Notes: generated from the sequence alone by a model not told the origin. 57,753 nucleotides of DNA from an uncultured Dorea sp. (GCA_910587575.1 CAJULU010000026.1:1-57753); one strand, 5' to 3'. Counted from the first letter of the stretch, positions 45,291 through 54,371 are shown. Program-made: numbers and translations.

Positions 45291-45827
45291 GGTATTTGCC
45301 CGTTCCCGTCTGCGTGCCCGTTCTTCGATACGCTTTGCCACACGGAAAGGCGCCAGGAAGGTCCAGCAGATGATACGGACAAACAGGATTCCGAAAAAGA
45401 CGCCGATACTGTCGATCATGACGTCCTTTTTCGACGGCCCCCGTCCGGCAACAAAGGACTGGTGGTATTCATCCCCGGCGGCAAAGCCGACGCAGATCAG
45501 TCCGGCAACGATCATCAGCGGGAATCCCCGCAGGCCATATACATAGAATGGAAAGGAAACCGCTATGGCCAGCAGAAAATATTCGGTCATGTGGGCGAGT
45601 TTGCGTACCGGATGCTCGATCCGGTGGGCGTAGTGGCTGATCCGTTCCGGGGAAAGGCCTGCTTCCAGGACGTCGTTCCCGATTTCTACAATCTTATAGC
45701 TGACTTTATAACTTAAATTCCCGGATACCTCCCCTGTCTGGGCAGAAAAACTATAGATGACGTACATCATGAGCAGGGCAGGGAGAAAGGAAAAAGGTTT
45801 TAGTATGTTCAATAAAAATCTTTTCAT
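45276..45827 (-). CDS. VanZ-family membrane protein
   Basis: A 183-residue membrane protein with four helices and the VanZ signature: HRIEHPVRKLAHMTEYFLLA and AAGDEYHQSFVAGRGPSKKDVMIDS. The ATG at 45827 follows GAGGT; the frame is open further upstream but without a start of this quality. VanZ proteins are linked to low-level teicoplanin and lipopeptide resistance. The gene ends inside the terminator palindrome, with a basic C-terminal tail (EERARRRERANTRRVR). Confidence 0.9.
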   Translation of the reverse strand: MKRFLLNILKPFSFLPALLMMYVIYSFSAQTGEVSGNLSYKVSYKIVEIGNDVLEAGLSPERISHYAHRIEHPVRKLAHMTEYFLLAIAVSFPFYVYGLRGFPLMIVAGLICVGFAAGDEYHQSFVAGRGPSKKDVMIDSIGVFFGILFVRIICWTFLAPFRVAKRIEERARRRERANTRRVR

Positions 45828-45920
45828 AAGATACCTCGGTGTTGTTCTGTTCGTTGTCAGGTTGAATATGATCCAGTTTAGTGTGCCATATTTTGGGGGA
45901 TTTGTAAAGAGAATCAAAGA

Positions 45921-45956
45921 AAAAGGACCCTGAAGCGTAAACTCCGGGGGTCTTTT
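45921..45956. other. Hairpin in the vanZ/pucR intergenic region
   Basis: AAAAGGACCC pairs imperfectly with GGGTCTTTT around a 16-base loop, with T-rich ends on both strands. It lies upstream of both divergent genes, so it does not end a known transcript; it could mark a short leader or an untranslated RNA. Confidence 0.35.
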
Positions 45957-46017
45957 CTTGAAAAAATAATCTGAAGGTTGAAATGAAACACAATTTTCGG
46001 GGGGAAATGCATTCTGC

Positions 46018-46126
46018 ATTGTTTGTGTTCCATAAACAATATAGCACGAAGAAGACCCTTTTGGAATGGTTCTGGTAGACAGAAATTCACAAAAAAATTG
46101 TGTCTTAAGCACAATGGTGCTATACT
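46018..46126 (+). promoter_or_regulatory. Promoter and two operator-like inverted repeats before the PucR-type gene
   Basis: A promoter TTGTGT, 17 bp, TATACT lies at 46098-46126. Its -35 sits inside the inverted repeat ATTGTG-N7-CACAAT (46097-46115). A second perfect repeat, ATTGTTT-N9-AAACAAT, lies at 46018-46040. Both share ATTGT/ACAAT ends, as expected for one dimeric regulator, possibly the PucR-type protein itself. Confidence 0.6.
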
Positions 46127-46181
46127 GTATATAATCAAAAGAAACGTAGAGGCTTTATCGGTAAAAGGCAGGTGGAATCAA

Positions 46182-47321
46182 GTGGCAGTGGAACTGAAAG
46201 ACCTGTATGCGGCAATTTCCCCGCAGTATCATGTGAGATTACATACAGAGAGCTGTTTTGGCAAGATGATTGCATGGACGCACGTTGTAGAAGATATCGA
46301 GTTTATCTCCTCTCTGCATGGAGAAGAGTTGGTGTTCTGTTCCGGGATTAACTTTTCTTCGGAAGAAGAGCTGAAAAGATATATTACGGAACTTCACAGG
46401 CACCATGCCGGCGGCCTTGTGATGTCGTTCCGCGGGCAGGAGACCTATTCCAGGGAAATCATAGATTACTGTAACGAACTGCGTTTTCCTGTCTTTTCTG
46501 CGTCATGGACAACGCCATATATTGATATTATGCGTTTATTTGCAGAGATTCTTCTTAAGAATGAACAGAGGGAGACGAATCTGATTGCAGCATTTAAAAA
46601 TGCGGTGTATTATCCGGACAATGAAGGTTCTTATCTGAGCCATTTTGAGAGAAACGGTTTTCTGCGGGACATGAATTATATTGTGATTATTCTTAGCTGC
46701 CATACCTATGACGAAGAAACCGGAAATGAGCGTCTGAATAAGATTGAGAAATCGCTGCGGTTTATATTGGATCATATGATTGCTTACGAGGAGAATGGCA
46801 GACTGATTATTCTGGCGGCAGGTTGTCCTCTTCAGATGGTCTGGGAGGAATTCGGGAAGATCTGCAGGAATGATTCTAATGTGTATGCGGGGATCGGCAC
46901 GGTGGCGGACGGGATCCGGGATATCCACCGCTCTCACGAGAATGCATACACGGCGTACCGGCTGACCAAGACCGCAATTCCACGGAATCTGCTTAGTTAT
47001 GACAGACTGGGGATTTATAAGATTCTGGCAGATGTGAAGGAGGCGGCGATTTATCCGGAATTCGTGAATGAGACCGTAGGTGAACTGATGAAGTATGACA
47101 TGGAGAATCATACGGATTATATGGAGATTCTGGAGGCTTATTTTGAAAATGAATGCAGTATCATACATACGGCCCAGGCGTTATACTGCCATAAGAACAC
47201 GCTGTCATATAAGCTGGACAAGGTGAAAAAGATCCTGGGGTATGACATATTGAAAAATGAGAACCGGGTCAGGATTATGGTGGCGATTTATATCCTGCGG
47301 CTGGGGACGGGGTATTTCTGA
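46182..47321 (+). CDS. PucR-family transcriptional regulator
   Basis: A 379-residue regulator of the PucR/CdaR-type class: an N-terminal ligand-binding domain (PucR_1, about residues 1-125), a GGDEF-like middle domain (about 155-265) and a C-terminal helix-turn-helix (HTH_30) with TAQALYCHKNTLSYKLDKV. The GTG at 46182 follows AGGTGG with six bases of spacing. Members respond to purine- or sugar-derived metabolites. No obvious catabolic target gene lies next to it; it stands alone between vanZ and tRNA-Cys. Confidence 0.9.
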   Translation: MAVELKDLYAAISPQYHVRLHTESCFGKMIAWTHVVEDIEFISSLHGEELVFCSGINFSSEEELKRYITELHRHHAGGLVMSFRGQETYSREIIDYCNELRFPVFSASWTTPYIDIMRLFAEILLKNEQRETNLIAAFKNAVYYPDNEGSYLSHFERNGFLRDMNYIVIILSCHTYDEETGNERLNKIEKSLRFILDHMIAYEENGRLIILAAGCPLQMVWEEFGKICRNDSNVYAGIGTVADGIRDIHRSHENAYTAYRLTKTAIPRNLLSYDRLGIYKILADVKEAAIYPEFVNETVGELMKYDMENHTDYMEILEAYFENECSIIHTAQALYCHKNTLSYKLDKVKKILGYDILKNENRVRIMVAIYILRLGTGYF

Positions 47322-47383
47322 GCTGTTATGGCGGGGGAGAGCTTGTGTGAGGAGAAAAAATTATAAAATTAGGGATTTGGGGC

Positions 47384-47412
47384 TTGACGAAACGAAATGC
47401 ATTTGATATACT
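47384..47412 (+). promoter_or_regulatory. Promoter of tRNA-Cys
   Basis: TTGACG, 17 bp, TATACT, about 65 bp before the tRNA. Confidence 0.75.
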
Positions 47413-47476
47413 AAATGAGTGCTTGAGCGTAGCATATACGAATGGCCGGGAGAAGGTCAGAACATATTGATAGTAA

Positions 47477-47548
47477 GGCGCAGTAGCCAAGTGGTAAGGC
47501 GTGGGTCTGCAACACCCTGATTCACCGGTTCAAATCCGGTCTGCGCCT
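47477..47548 (+). tRNA. tRNA-Cys (GCA)
   Basis: The acceptor stem GGCGCAG pairs with CTGCGCC; the anticodon loop CTGCAAC gives GCA; the T arm is CCGGTTCAAATCCGG; the discriminator is U73, as required for Cys. No CCA is encoded. The D loop is short. Confidence 0.95.
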
Positions 47549-47565
47549 CTTGTAAAAGCCCGGAA

Positions 47566-47589
47566 CCTCAGAGTTTCTGAGGCTTTTTT
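47566..47589 (+). terminator. Terminator after tRNA-Cys
   Basis: CCTCAGA-GTT-TCTGAGG followed by CTTTTTTC. Confidence 0.85.
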
Positions 47590-47666
47590 CTTTTCTGGAT
47601 TACTCGGAATTCCCTTTCTTCTTTGAACCAATACCGGTACATATTGACTGACAGGTTTCTTTTCAC

Positions 47667-47695
47667 TTGCAAAGCAACAAGTGGAATGATATAAT
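47667..47695 (+). promoter_or_regulatory. Promoter of the thi operon
   Basis: TTGCAA, 17 bp, TATAAT, ending 15 bp before the TPP riboswitch. The -35 region lies within a CACTTG/CAAGTG inverted repeat. Confidence 0.75.
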
Positions 47696-47710
47696 GTATA
47701 TAACAAAATG

Positions 47711-47806
47711 AACAGGGGAGCTTGTGTGACAGGCTGAGAGGAAGGTAGACCTTCGACCCTTGAACCTGATGCGGATAATGCCGCCGGAGGAAGTCTTGGA
47801 GACAGA
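47711..47806 (+). ncRNA. TPP riboswitch (THI element)
   Basis: The element has the conserved CTGAGA segment (47734) and CTTGAACCTGATGCGGATAATGCC-type core (47758-47785). It binds thiamine pyrophosphate and, with the terminator at 47815, shuts off thiM-thiE-thiD when thiamine is plentiful. Confidence 0.95.
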
Positions 47807-47814
47807 TATTTTTT

Positions 47815-47848
47815 AGGGGGCATCCTACGCAGATGCCTCCTGTTTTTT
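47815..47848 (+). terminator. Riboswitch-controlled terminator
   Basis: AGGGGGCATC pairs with GATGCCTCCT around a 7-base loop, followed by GTTTTTT. This is the expression platform of the TPP riboswitch. Confidence 0.88.
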
Positions 47849-47885
47849 GTTGGAATATTATGGGAAGGATGTGAGAGAAACGCTT

Positions 47886-48707
47886 ATGTTTGAACAGATT
47901 TTTGAAAATGTCCGGGGGAAGTCACCTCTGGTCCACTGTATCACGAACTATGTCACCGTCAACGACTGCGCCAATATGCTGCTGGCCTGCGGCGCCTCGC
48001 CCATTATGGCAGATGACCCGGAGGATGCCGTGGAAATCACCGGCCTGTGCGGCGGTCTGGTCATCAATATCGGCACACTGAATCAGCGCACCATCCCGGC
48101 TATGCTTGCCGCCGGAAAGCGTGCCAACGAGCTGGGGCATCCCGTGGTGCTGGATCCCGTGGGAGCGGGAGCCTCTGCCCTGCGGACGGATACGGCCCTC
48201 CGGCTGATTGAGGAACTGAAATTTGCGGTAATCCGGGGCAATATCTCGGAGATTAAGACGCTGTCCTGCGGAAGCGGAACCACCAAGGGAGTGGACGCCG
48301 ATGTGGCGGACAGGGTGACAGAAGACAATCTGGACGGGGCGGTGTCCTTTGCCCGGGAGTTGGCCAGGCGCACCGGGACGGTTATTGCTGTCACCGGAGC
48401 CGTTGATATTGTGACGGACGGTGGGCGGGCGTTCTGTGTCCGTAACGGCTGTCCGGAGATGTCCTCGATTACCGGAACCGGCTGCCAGCTCTCTGCCCTG
48501 ACGGCGGCCTTTGTCACCGCTAACCTGGATCATCCCCTTGAGGCTGCTGCCGCCGCCGTGTGCGCCATGGGCCTGTGCGGGGAGACTGCCCGCAGGCGTA
48601 TGACGGAAGCAGACGGCAATGCCTCCTGCCGAAATTATATTATCGATGCTATGTACCGTCTGACTCCGGCAAAGCTGGAGAAAGGAGCGGATTATGAAGT
48701 GCGATAA
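47886..48707 (+). CDS. thiM: Hydroxyethylthiazole kinase
   Basis: A 273-residue ThiM that phosphorylates the thiazole moiety for thiamine salvage. Family motifs are HCITNYVTVNDCANMLLACG, MADDPEDA, the LDPVGAGA site and the anion-hole ITGTGCQLSAL. The ATG at 47886 gives the usual family N-terminus; weaker GTG/TTG starts lie upstream. It overlaps thiE by 14 bp. Riboswitch-controlled. No thiazole synthesis genes are present, so the operon salvages precursors. Confidence 0.95.
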   Translation: MFEQIFENVRGKSPLVHCITNYVTVNDCANMLLACGASPIMADDPEDAVEITGLCGGLVINIGTLNQRTIPAMLAAGKRANELGHPVVLDPVGAGASALRTDTALRLIEELKFAVIRGNISEIKTLSCGSGTTKGVDADVADRVTEDNLDGAVSFARELARRTGTVIAVTGAVDIVTDGGRAFCVRNGCPEMSSITGTGCQLSALTAAFVTANLDHPLEAAAAAVCAMGLCGETARRRMTEADGNASCRNYIIDAMYRLTPAKLEKGADYEVR

Positions 48708-49335
48708 GCGGCATATGCTGCTCTATGCCGTCACTGACCGGGCATGGGTGGGGGAGCGGACTCTCGGCGAACAGGTGGAAGCGGCATTGAAGGGCGGCGT
48801 GACCTGTGTACAGCTGAGGGAGAAGGAACTGGATGCGGAGGCATTCCTAAAGGAGGCCAGGGAGATCTGCGCTCTGTGCCGCCGGTATGGCGTGCCGTTC
48901 ATTGTGAACGACAATGTGGATGCTGCCATTGCCTGCGGTGCGGACGGTATCCATGTGGGTCAGGAAGATATGGCGGCCGGCGAGGTCCGCCGCCGGGCGG
49001 GGGACGCTATGATCCTGGGCGTCTCTGTCCATACGGTGGAAGAGGCCCGACGGGCTGTCCGGGAAGGTGCAGACTATCTGGGGCTGGGGGCGGTATTCCC
49101 AACCAGCACCAAGACGGATGTGGATCAGATGTCGAATGAGACCCTGCGGGCCATCTGCGATGCGGTTGATGTGCCTGTTGTGGCTATCGGAGGCATTCAC
49201 CAGGACAGCCTTCTTGCGCTGTCCGGCAGCGGCGTGGACGGTGTGGCCCTGGTATCGGCCATTTTTTCGGAGGAGGATATCGAGGGAGCCTGCCGAAAGC
49301 TGCGGGCGCTGGCAGAGAGGATGGTGAGGGCATGA
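48694..49335 (+). CDS. thiE: Thiamine phosphate synthase
   Basis: A 213-residue TIM-barrel enzyme that joins hydroxymethylpyrimidine diphosphate and thiazole phosphate to thiamine phosphate. Motifs: QLREKELD, PFIVNDNVDAAIACGADGIHVGQEDM, and the phosphate loop with YLGLGAVFPTSTKTD and VVAIGGIH. It overlaps thiM and is followed by thiD with a 4-bp overlap. Confidence 0.95.
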   Translation: MKCDKRHMLLYAVTDRAWVGERTLGEQVEAALKGGVTCVQLREKELDAEAFLKEAREICALCRRYGVPFIVNDNVDAAIACGADGIHVGQEDMAAGEVRRRAGDAMILGVSVHTVEEARRAVREGADYLGLGAVFPTSTKTDVDQMSNETLRAICDAVDVPVVAIGGIHQDSLLALSGSGVDGVALVSAIFSEEDIEGACRKLRALAERMVRA

Positions 49336-50165
49336 GTTTCCACACAATGAGAACGGCATTATCAATCGCTGGAACAGACCCCAGCGGCGGCGCCGGGATT
49401 CAGGCTGATCTGAAAACGATGACCATGAACGGTGTTTTCGCCATGAGTGCCATTACGGCTCTGGTTGCGCAGAATACCGCCGGTGTAAGAGAAATTGTAG
49501 AGCTGACACCCGATTTCCTCGGGCAGCAGATCGATGCGGTATTTGAGGATATTCCGCCCGATGCGGTGAAGATCGGTATGGCGGCCTCCTGCGGACTGAT
49601 TGAGAAAATCGCAGAGCGGCTGCGCTTCTATCGGGCGGAGAATGTCGTAGTGGATCCGGTGATGGTGGCTACCAGCGGCGACCCGCTGATTTCCAAAGAG
49701 GCGGTGGCCACATTGAAAACCTGTCTGCTTCCCCTGGCAACAGTAGCCACTCCCAATATTCCGGAGGCAGAGATTCTGTCCGGCATGACCATAAAGAGCC
49801 AGGAGGATATTGAAGCGGCAGCCAGACGGATCAGCGGCGCCTATGGCTGCGCAGTCCTGCTCAAGGGCGGGCATAACATCAATGACGCCAATGACTACCT
49901 CTATGCAGACGGCCTGGGGACATGGTTCTATGGAACCCGTATTGATAATCCCAACACTCACGGAACCGGATGTACGTTGTCCAGCGCCATTGCGGCAAAT
50001 CTGGCCAAAGGCTTTGAACTGCCTGTCTCCATCCGGCGTTCGAAGGAGTATCTCTCTGGTGCGCTTGGAGCCATGCTGGATCTGGGGAAGGGACGGGGAC
50101 CCATGCAGCATAATTTCAATCTGAGCGGTGAATATGCAAAGGAGGATATAAGTATCAGTCTATAG
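49332..50165 (+). CDS. thiD: Hydroxymethylpyrimidine/phosphomethylpyrimidine kinase
   Basis: A 277-residue ribokinase-type enzyme that phosphorylates HMP to HMP-PP for ThiE. Motifs: IAGTDPSGGAGIQADLKTM, LTPDFLGQQIDAVFED, VVDPVMVATSGD and the anion hole THGTGCTLSSAIAANLA. Last gene of the thi operon; its stop overlaps the end of the convergent Uma2 pseudogene. Confidence 0.95.
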   Translation: MSFHTMRTALSIAGTDPSGGAGIQADLKTMTMNGVFAMSAITALVAQNTAGVREIVELTPDFLGQQIDAVFEDIPPDAVKIGMAASCGLIEKIAERLRFYRAENVVVDPVMVATSGDPLISKEAVATLKTCLLPLATVATPNIPEAEILSGMTIKSQEDIEAAARRISGAYGCAVLLKGGHNINDANDYLYADGLGTWFYGTRIDNPNTHGTGCTLSSAIAANLAKGFELPVSIRRSKEYLSGALGAMLDLGKGRGPMQHNFNLSGEYAKEDISISL

Positions 50166-50356
50166 TAAATCTGAAATTCTGATCATCAGACCATCAAAAA
50201 TGTAAACTGGTATTTCATCATCGAAAGAAAATAAGTCTGAATCTTCTGCGCCTTCAAAAACATAAGTCTGTACAGCTTGCCGTCGATCAGTTCCGCACGC
50301 TGTCCTTCCGGGAGGTTCCGGTAGTCTTCGGATGTATAAATTCGTTCCGGTGGCAT
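50160..50356 (-). pseudogene. Uma2-type endonuclease remnant with internal deletion
   Basis: The 5' end encodes the Uma2 (DUF820) start RIYTSEDYRNLPEGQRAELI followed by DGKLY; in another frame the 3' end encodes the Uma2 end EIPVYIFDGLMIRISDLL. The central 100 or so residues, with the PD-(D/E)XK-like core, are gone and the two ends are out of frame. It is a clean relic of a full gene. It abuts the end of thiD. Confidence 0.75.
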
Positions 50357-50515
50357 TGGTATGCGATTACGTCCTTTCTATAGCATTTTCGAATAATGAT
50401 TTCAGCAATTTACTGCATTGTACTTTCTCAGTTAAAAAAAAGTCAAGTATATTGTAATGGAACAATATCTATTATAGGATAATCAATGAAAATAAGCTGT
50501 TTTCCCAAGGTAAGA
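50357..50515. other. Intergenic AT-rich stretch
   Basis: No gene, RNA or clear terminator is visible between the Uma2 relic and the regulatory box before the second ABC module. Confidence 0.5.
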
Positions 50516-50549
50516 TTTAAGGATTATTTAATAATTTACATGCCATAAT
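50516..50549 (+). promoter_or_regulatory. Candidate OmpR-type box and promoter for ABC module 2
   Basis: TTTAAGG at 50516 and TTTAATA at 50527 are 11 bp apart, matching the box in front of ABC module 1. A -10-like CATAAT lies at 50544-50549, so the box overlaps the -35 region, as for an activated promoter. The adjacent OmpR-type regulator at 53709 is the likely binder. Confidence 0.6.
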
Positions 50550-50578
50550 GTAATCACAAAATTAAGAGGAGCGGCAAA

Positions 50579-52927
50579 ATGTTTTTACGAATACTAAAAA
50601 AGGACATGAAGCGCAAGAAAACGATGAATATCATCCTGCTGATTTTTGTGATTCTGGCAGTGACATTCATGGCAGGCAGCGCAAATAACCTGATTACAGT
50701 AAGTACAGCACTGGATCATTATTTTGAAAAGGCGGGAATACCGGACTACTGGTTTGCTGCAATGAATGCCTCGGATATCGCAAAGTTTGAGGAATTTGCG
50801 GAAGAAAACGGATATGACTATCATACTACCCAGCTGATTCAGATCGATCCGAAAAACGTCCTTGTTGAAGGAAAGAGGCTTGATTATTCCAGTACGCTGA
50901 CGCTTTCCAGGCTTGGCGGAATAAAAATCTTCGATAAAAATAATGAGGAGATTACGCACATTCACGATGGTGAGATCTACGTCCCTAACGTTATATTTGT
51001 ATCGCAGGAAAATGATTTTCACGAGGGTGGTAAAATATCTATAAGTCAGAATGGAATCCAGAAGGAATTTACCGTAAAGGGCTACTCTAAGGATGCTCTT
51101 TTCGGTGCAGAAATGGTGGGAATGACAAGGTTTCTCATCAGCGAAAACGATGCGGCAATGTTTGCCGGCAAGGGCGCTTCGGTCTGCAGTGCAGTTGAGG
51201 TTTACACAGATGACGCCGGTTACCGGGATCGTTTTAACAAGCTGGGCATCAATACGGTCATGTCTATAGAGCGTTCAATGTTTAAGATGATCTACATTAT
51301 GGATATCTTGATTGCGGCCATCCTGTTAGTCGTGAGCGTATGCCTGATATTGATTTCAATGGTTGTTCTGCGGTTTATTATCAATTTTACGATTACCGAG
51401 GAATTCCGTGAGATTGGCGTGATGAAGGCCATTGGTATACAGAACAGTCATATCCGTGGGTTGTATATTATAAAATATCTGGCAATCTCCGTAATCGGTG
51501 CGTCCATTGGCCTGGTAATCAGTTTCCCGGTCAGCAGAATAATGATTGGCTCAGTTTCGCAGAAGATTGTAGTTTCAAGCAGAGATAATTTTTCGATCAA
51601 TATCGCAGCAGCAGTTCTGGCCGGTATGAGCGTGGTATTGTTCAGTTACCTCTGCACCAGGAGAATCTGCCGGTTTTCTCCAATCGATGCGATCCATAGC
51701 GGTGAGACGGGGGAGCGTTATTCTGGTAAGGGCGTGATACACTTGAGCAGATCAAGATGCCCGGCGACCTTGTTTTTAGCGGTAAATGATATTTTAAGCG
51801 GAATGAAAAATTATATTTCTATGATGATTATTTTCATACTTGGGACTTTGCTGGTCATCCTTCCTGTGAACACAATCAATACACTGTGCTCTGATGATTT
51901 AATCACAACGTTTAATATGGTAAAAAGTGATCACATTATTTCGCAGGAGCTTCTTTTCAATCCGAATGAGGACAATGTAGAGAAAGTGGAACGGCATTTT
52001 TCAGAGGTGCGGGAAATGTTTGCCAAAAACGGAATTGACGTGGATGTTTTTCAAGAAATTATGTTCCGAAGCAATATCTGTAAAGGAGATAAACTGACAA
52101 ATTCCTTGTCTTTTCAGGGAAGGGGCGGGGTAACGGCGGATCAGTATGTTTATCTGGATGGAACGCCTCCGCAGAATATGCATGAGGTTGCGCTGACGTA
52201 TCTTACAGCGGAGCAGATCGGCGCAGAGATTGGAGACAAGGTAGAGATTAAGGTGGGTGAGGATATAAGAGAGTATATGGTAACTGCAATCAACCAAAGC
52301 ATGAATAATATGGGCGAGGGCGTGCGTTTTCATCAGGATGCCATGCTTGATTACAGCTATGCGGCGGGCAGTTTTGGAATTCAGGTAAATTACAAGGACA
52401 ACCCGGACAAGGAGGAGACTGCAGAACGAAAAGAGATGTTGGAAAGACTTTATCCCGATGCAAAAATATACACTTCCGGAGAGTATATCGGTTATATGAT
52501 CGGGGATGTTGCCGGGCAGCTTGACAGCCTGAAGGTGTTGATCCTGGTCATTATTTTTGGAATTAATGCTCTTGTGGCTGTGCTGATGGTGAAGAGCTTT
52601 ATTATCAAGGAAAAGAGTGAAATCGCACTGTTGAAAGCGATAGGGTTTCAGGATAATCCGCTTATTTTGTGGCAGACCATGCGTATCGGAATCGTGCTTT
52701 TCACATCAGTGGTCTTTGGGGCGCTGATTTCGTCACCGCTGTCATCGCTGATTATTACACCGATTTTTCAAATGATGGGAGCGTACAGCATTAAGTATGA
52801 GATTAAAGCAGTCGAAATTTATGTTGTTTTCCCGCTTATTGTTCTTGCGGCAACGTCTTTCGCAGCGTTTATATCGGCACAGGGGCTTAGGAGAATTGCA
52901 GCATCAGAGATTTCAAACATCGAATAA
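50579..52927 (+). CDS. FtsX-type ABC permease (module 2)
   Basis: A 782-residue permease with the two-half FtsX layout: an N-terminal helix (about 15-38), an extracellular domain of about 190 residues, three helices (about 235-365), then a helix near 415-435, a second extracellular domain to about 640, and three final helices. It matches the permease at 36770 in length and order and is its paralogue. AGAGGAG precedes the ATG. Here the permease comes first and the ATPase second, the reverse of module 1. Confidence 0.92.
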   Translation: MFLRILKKDMKRKKTMNIILLIFVILAVTFMAGSANNLITVSTALDHYFEKAGIPDYWFAAMNASDIAKFEEFAEENGYDYHTTQLIQIDPKNVLVEGKRLDYSSTLTLSRLGGIKIFDKNNEEITHIHDGEIYVPNVIFVSQENDFHEGGKISISQNGIQKEFTVKGYSKDALFGAEMVGMTRFLISENDAAMFAGKGASVCSAVEVYTDDAGYRDRFNKLGINTVMSIERSMFKMIYIMDILIAAILLVVSVCLILISMVVLRFIINFTITEEFREIGVMKAIGIQNSHIRGLYIIKYLAISVIGASIGLVISFPVSRIMIGSVSQKIVVSSRDNFSINIAAAVLAGMSVVLFSYLCTRRICRFSPIDAIHSGETGERYSGKGVIHLSRSRCPATLFLAVNDILSGMKNYISMMIIFILGTLLVILPVNTINTLCSDDLITTFNMVKSDHIISQELLFNPNEDNVEKVERHFSEVREMFAKNGIDVDVFQEIMFRSNICKGDKLTNSLSFQGRGGVTADQYVYLDGTPPQNMHEVALTYLTAEQIGAEIGDKVEIKVGEDIREYMVTAINQSMNNMGEGVRFHQDAMLDYSYAAGSFGIQVNYKDNPDKEETAERKEMLERLYPDAKIYTSGEYIGYMIGDVAGQLDSLKVLILVIIFGINALVAVLMVKSFIIKEKSEIALLKAIGFQDNPLILWQTMRIGIVLFTSVVFGALISSPLSSLIITPIFQMMGAYSIKYEIKAVEIYVVFPLIVLAATSFAAFISAQGLRRIAASEISNIE

Positions 52928-52939
52928 AGGAGAATGGAT

Positions 52940-53704
52940 ATGGCTAATATTCTTGAAGTGAAAGACCTTTGTAAAACATATGTGGTAAACAAAAGGCAGA
53001 ATAACGTGCTGAAAAATGTGAATTTCATGATTAGTGAGGGTGAAATGGTTGCGGTTATGGGCCCTTCCGGTTCGGGGAAATCCACGCTGTTGTATGCAGT
53101 CTCGGGAATGGATCATATTACCGCCGGCGAGGTGGTTTTCTGTGGTAAATGTATCTCGGAATTATCTTCAAAGGAGCTTGCCGCTCTTAGGCTTGATGAG
53201 ATGGGATTTATCTTCCAGCAAATGTATATGCTTAAAAATCTATCGATTCTGGACAATATTATACTTCCTGCATGCCAGTCTGATAAAATCAGGGAAAGCC
53301 GCAAAACGACTGTGGAGCGGGGATGCGGGTTAATGCGCAAACTTGGAATTATCGAGGTTGCGGACAACGATATCAACGAAGTTTCAGGCGGACAGCTCCA
53401 GCGCGCATGCATTTGCCGGAGTATGATAAACCGGCCGAAGATGATTTTTGCGGATGAGCCTACAGGCGCATTAAACCGTGCTTCTTCAGATGAGGTTATG
53501 GAAGAGCTTGCCAGGCTGAACAATGAGGGAACGACGATTATGCTGGTTACGCATGATGTAAAGGTTGCTGCAAAATGTACAAGAATTTTGTATATTGTTG
53601 ACGGAAATATAAGAGGTGAGTATACACTGGAAAAATATGATAAGTCAAAACTTCGCGAGCGGGAACGGGCGCTCAACGGGTGGCTGATAGAAATGGGCTG
53701 GTGA
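52940..53704 (+). CDS. ABC transporter ATPase (module 2)
   Basis: A 254-residue MacB/BceA-type ATPase: Walker A GPSGSGKST, Q loop MGFIFQQMYM, signature VSGGQLQRACICRSM, Walker B MIFADEPTGALNR and MLVTHDVKVA. It ends in LNGWLIEMGW like its paralogue in module 1. The ATG at 52940 has proper spacing from AAAGGAG; the ATG at 52934 is too close. The response regulator begins 4 bp after its stop. Confidence 0.93.
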   Translation: MANILEVKDLCKTYVVNKRQNNVLKNVNFMISEGEMVAVMGPSGSGKSTLLYAVSGMDHITAGEVVFCGKCISELSSKELAALRLDEMGFIFQQMYMLKNLSILDNIILPACQSDKIRESRKTTVERGCGLMRKLGIIEVADNDINEVSGGQLQRACICRSMINRPKMIFADEPTGALNRASSDEVMEELARLNNEGTTIMLVTHDVKVAAKCTRILYIVDGNIRGEYTLEKYDKSKLRERERALNGWLIEMGW

Positions 53705-53708
53705 TATT

Positions 53709-54371
53709 TTGATAGATGTTTTAATTGTTGAGGATAATAAAGAACTGGCAATGGTGCTGTGTGATTTTCTGCGTGCGGAAGGCTATACGGTGTCCGTTGC
53801 CAGAGATGCAGAAAAAGCCTTGTCACTGTACCAAAGGTACGGCGCAAGGCTTGTGGTGCTTGACATCATGCTGCCTGGAGAGGATGGATTTTCAATCTGT
53901 GAAAAAATCCGCACACAGAGCAATACCCCGATTCTGATTGTAAGTGCGAAAACCAGCAAGGATGACAAATTGCTTGGACTGAATCTGGGCGCAGATGATT
54001 ACATGGAAAAGCCCTATGATATTGACATCATGCTTGCGAAAATCGGAGGAATTTTTAAGCGCAGATATTCGGCGGACGGACTGATTGACGGAGATCTTCG
54101 GATTAATAAGATGAACCGTACCGTAATCAGGAATAATTTAACCATTGAAATGACGGCCAAGGAGTTCGATCTGCTGACACTGTTGATGGAAAACAAGGGG
54201 CGCACGCTTTCCAAGGAATACATCTTCAACACCATCTGGGGCAGTGACAGTTCGTCCGAGCAGCAGACTCTTACGGTCCACATAAAATGGCTGCGGCAGA
54301 AAATAGAGGAAGACCCGAAAAATCCGCAGAAAATTCTGACTGTCTGGGGAGTGGGGTACAGGTATATATGA
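53709..54371 (+). CDS. OmpR-family response regulator (module 2)
   Basis: A 220-residue REC plus winged-helix regulator: EDN pocket, phosphoacceptor in VVLDIMLPGEDG, lysine in MEKPYD, and TLTVHIKWLRQKIEED in the recognition helix. The start is a TTG (53709), the only start close to the family N-terminus. It overlaps the kinase gene by 4 bp. Together with the kinase it probably binds the TTTAAGG-type box before the permease. Confidence 0.92.
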   Translation: MIDVLIVEDNKELAMVLCDFLRAEGYTVSVARDAEKALSLYQRYGARLVVLDIMLPGEDGFSICEKIRTQSNTPILIVSAKTSKDDKLLGLNLGADDYMEKPYDIDIMLAKIGGIFKRRYSADGLIDGDLRINKMNRTVIRNNLTIEMTAKEFDLLTLLMENKGRTLSKEYIFNTIWGSDSSSEQQTLTVHIKWLRQKIEEDPKNPQKILTVWGVGYRYI

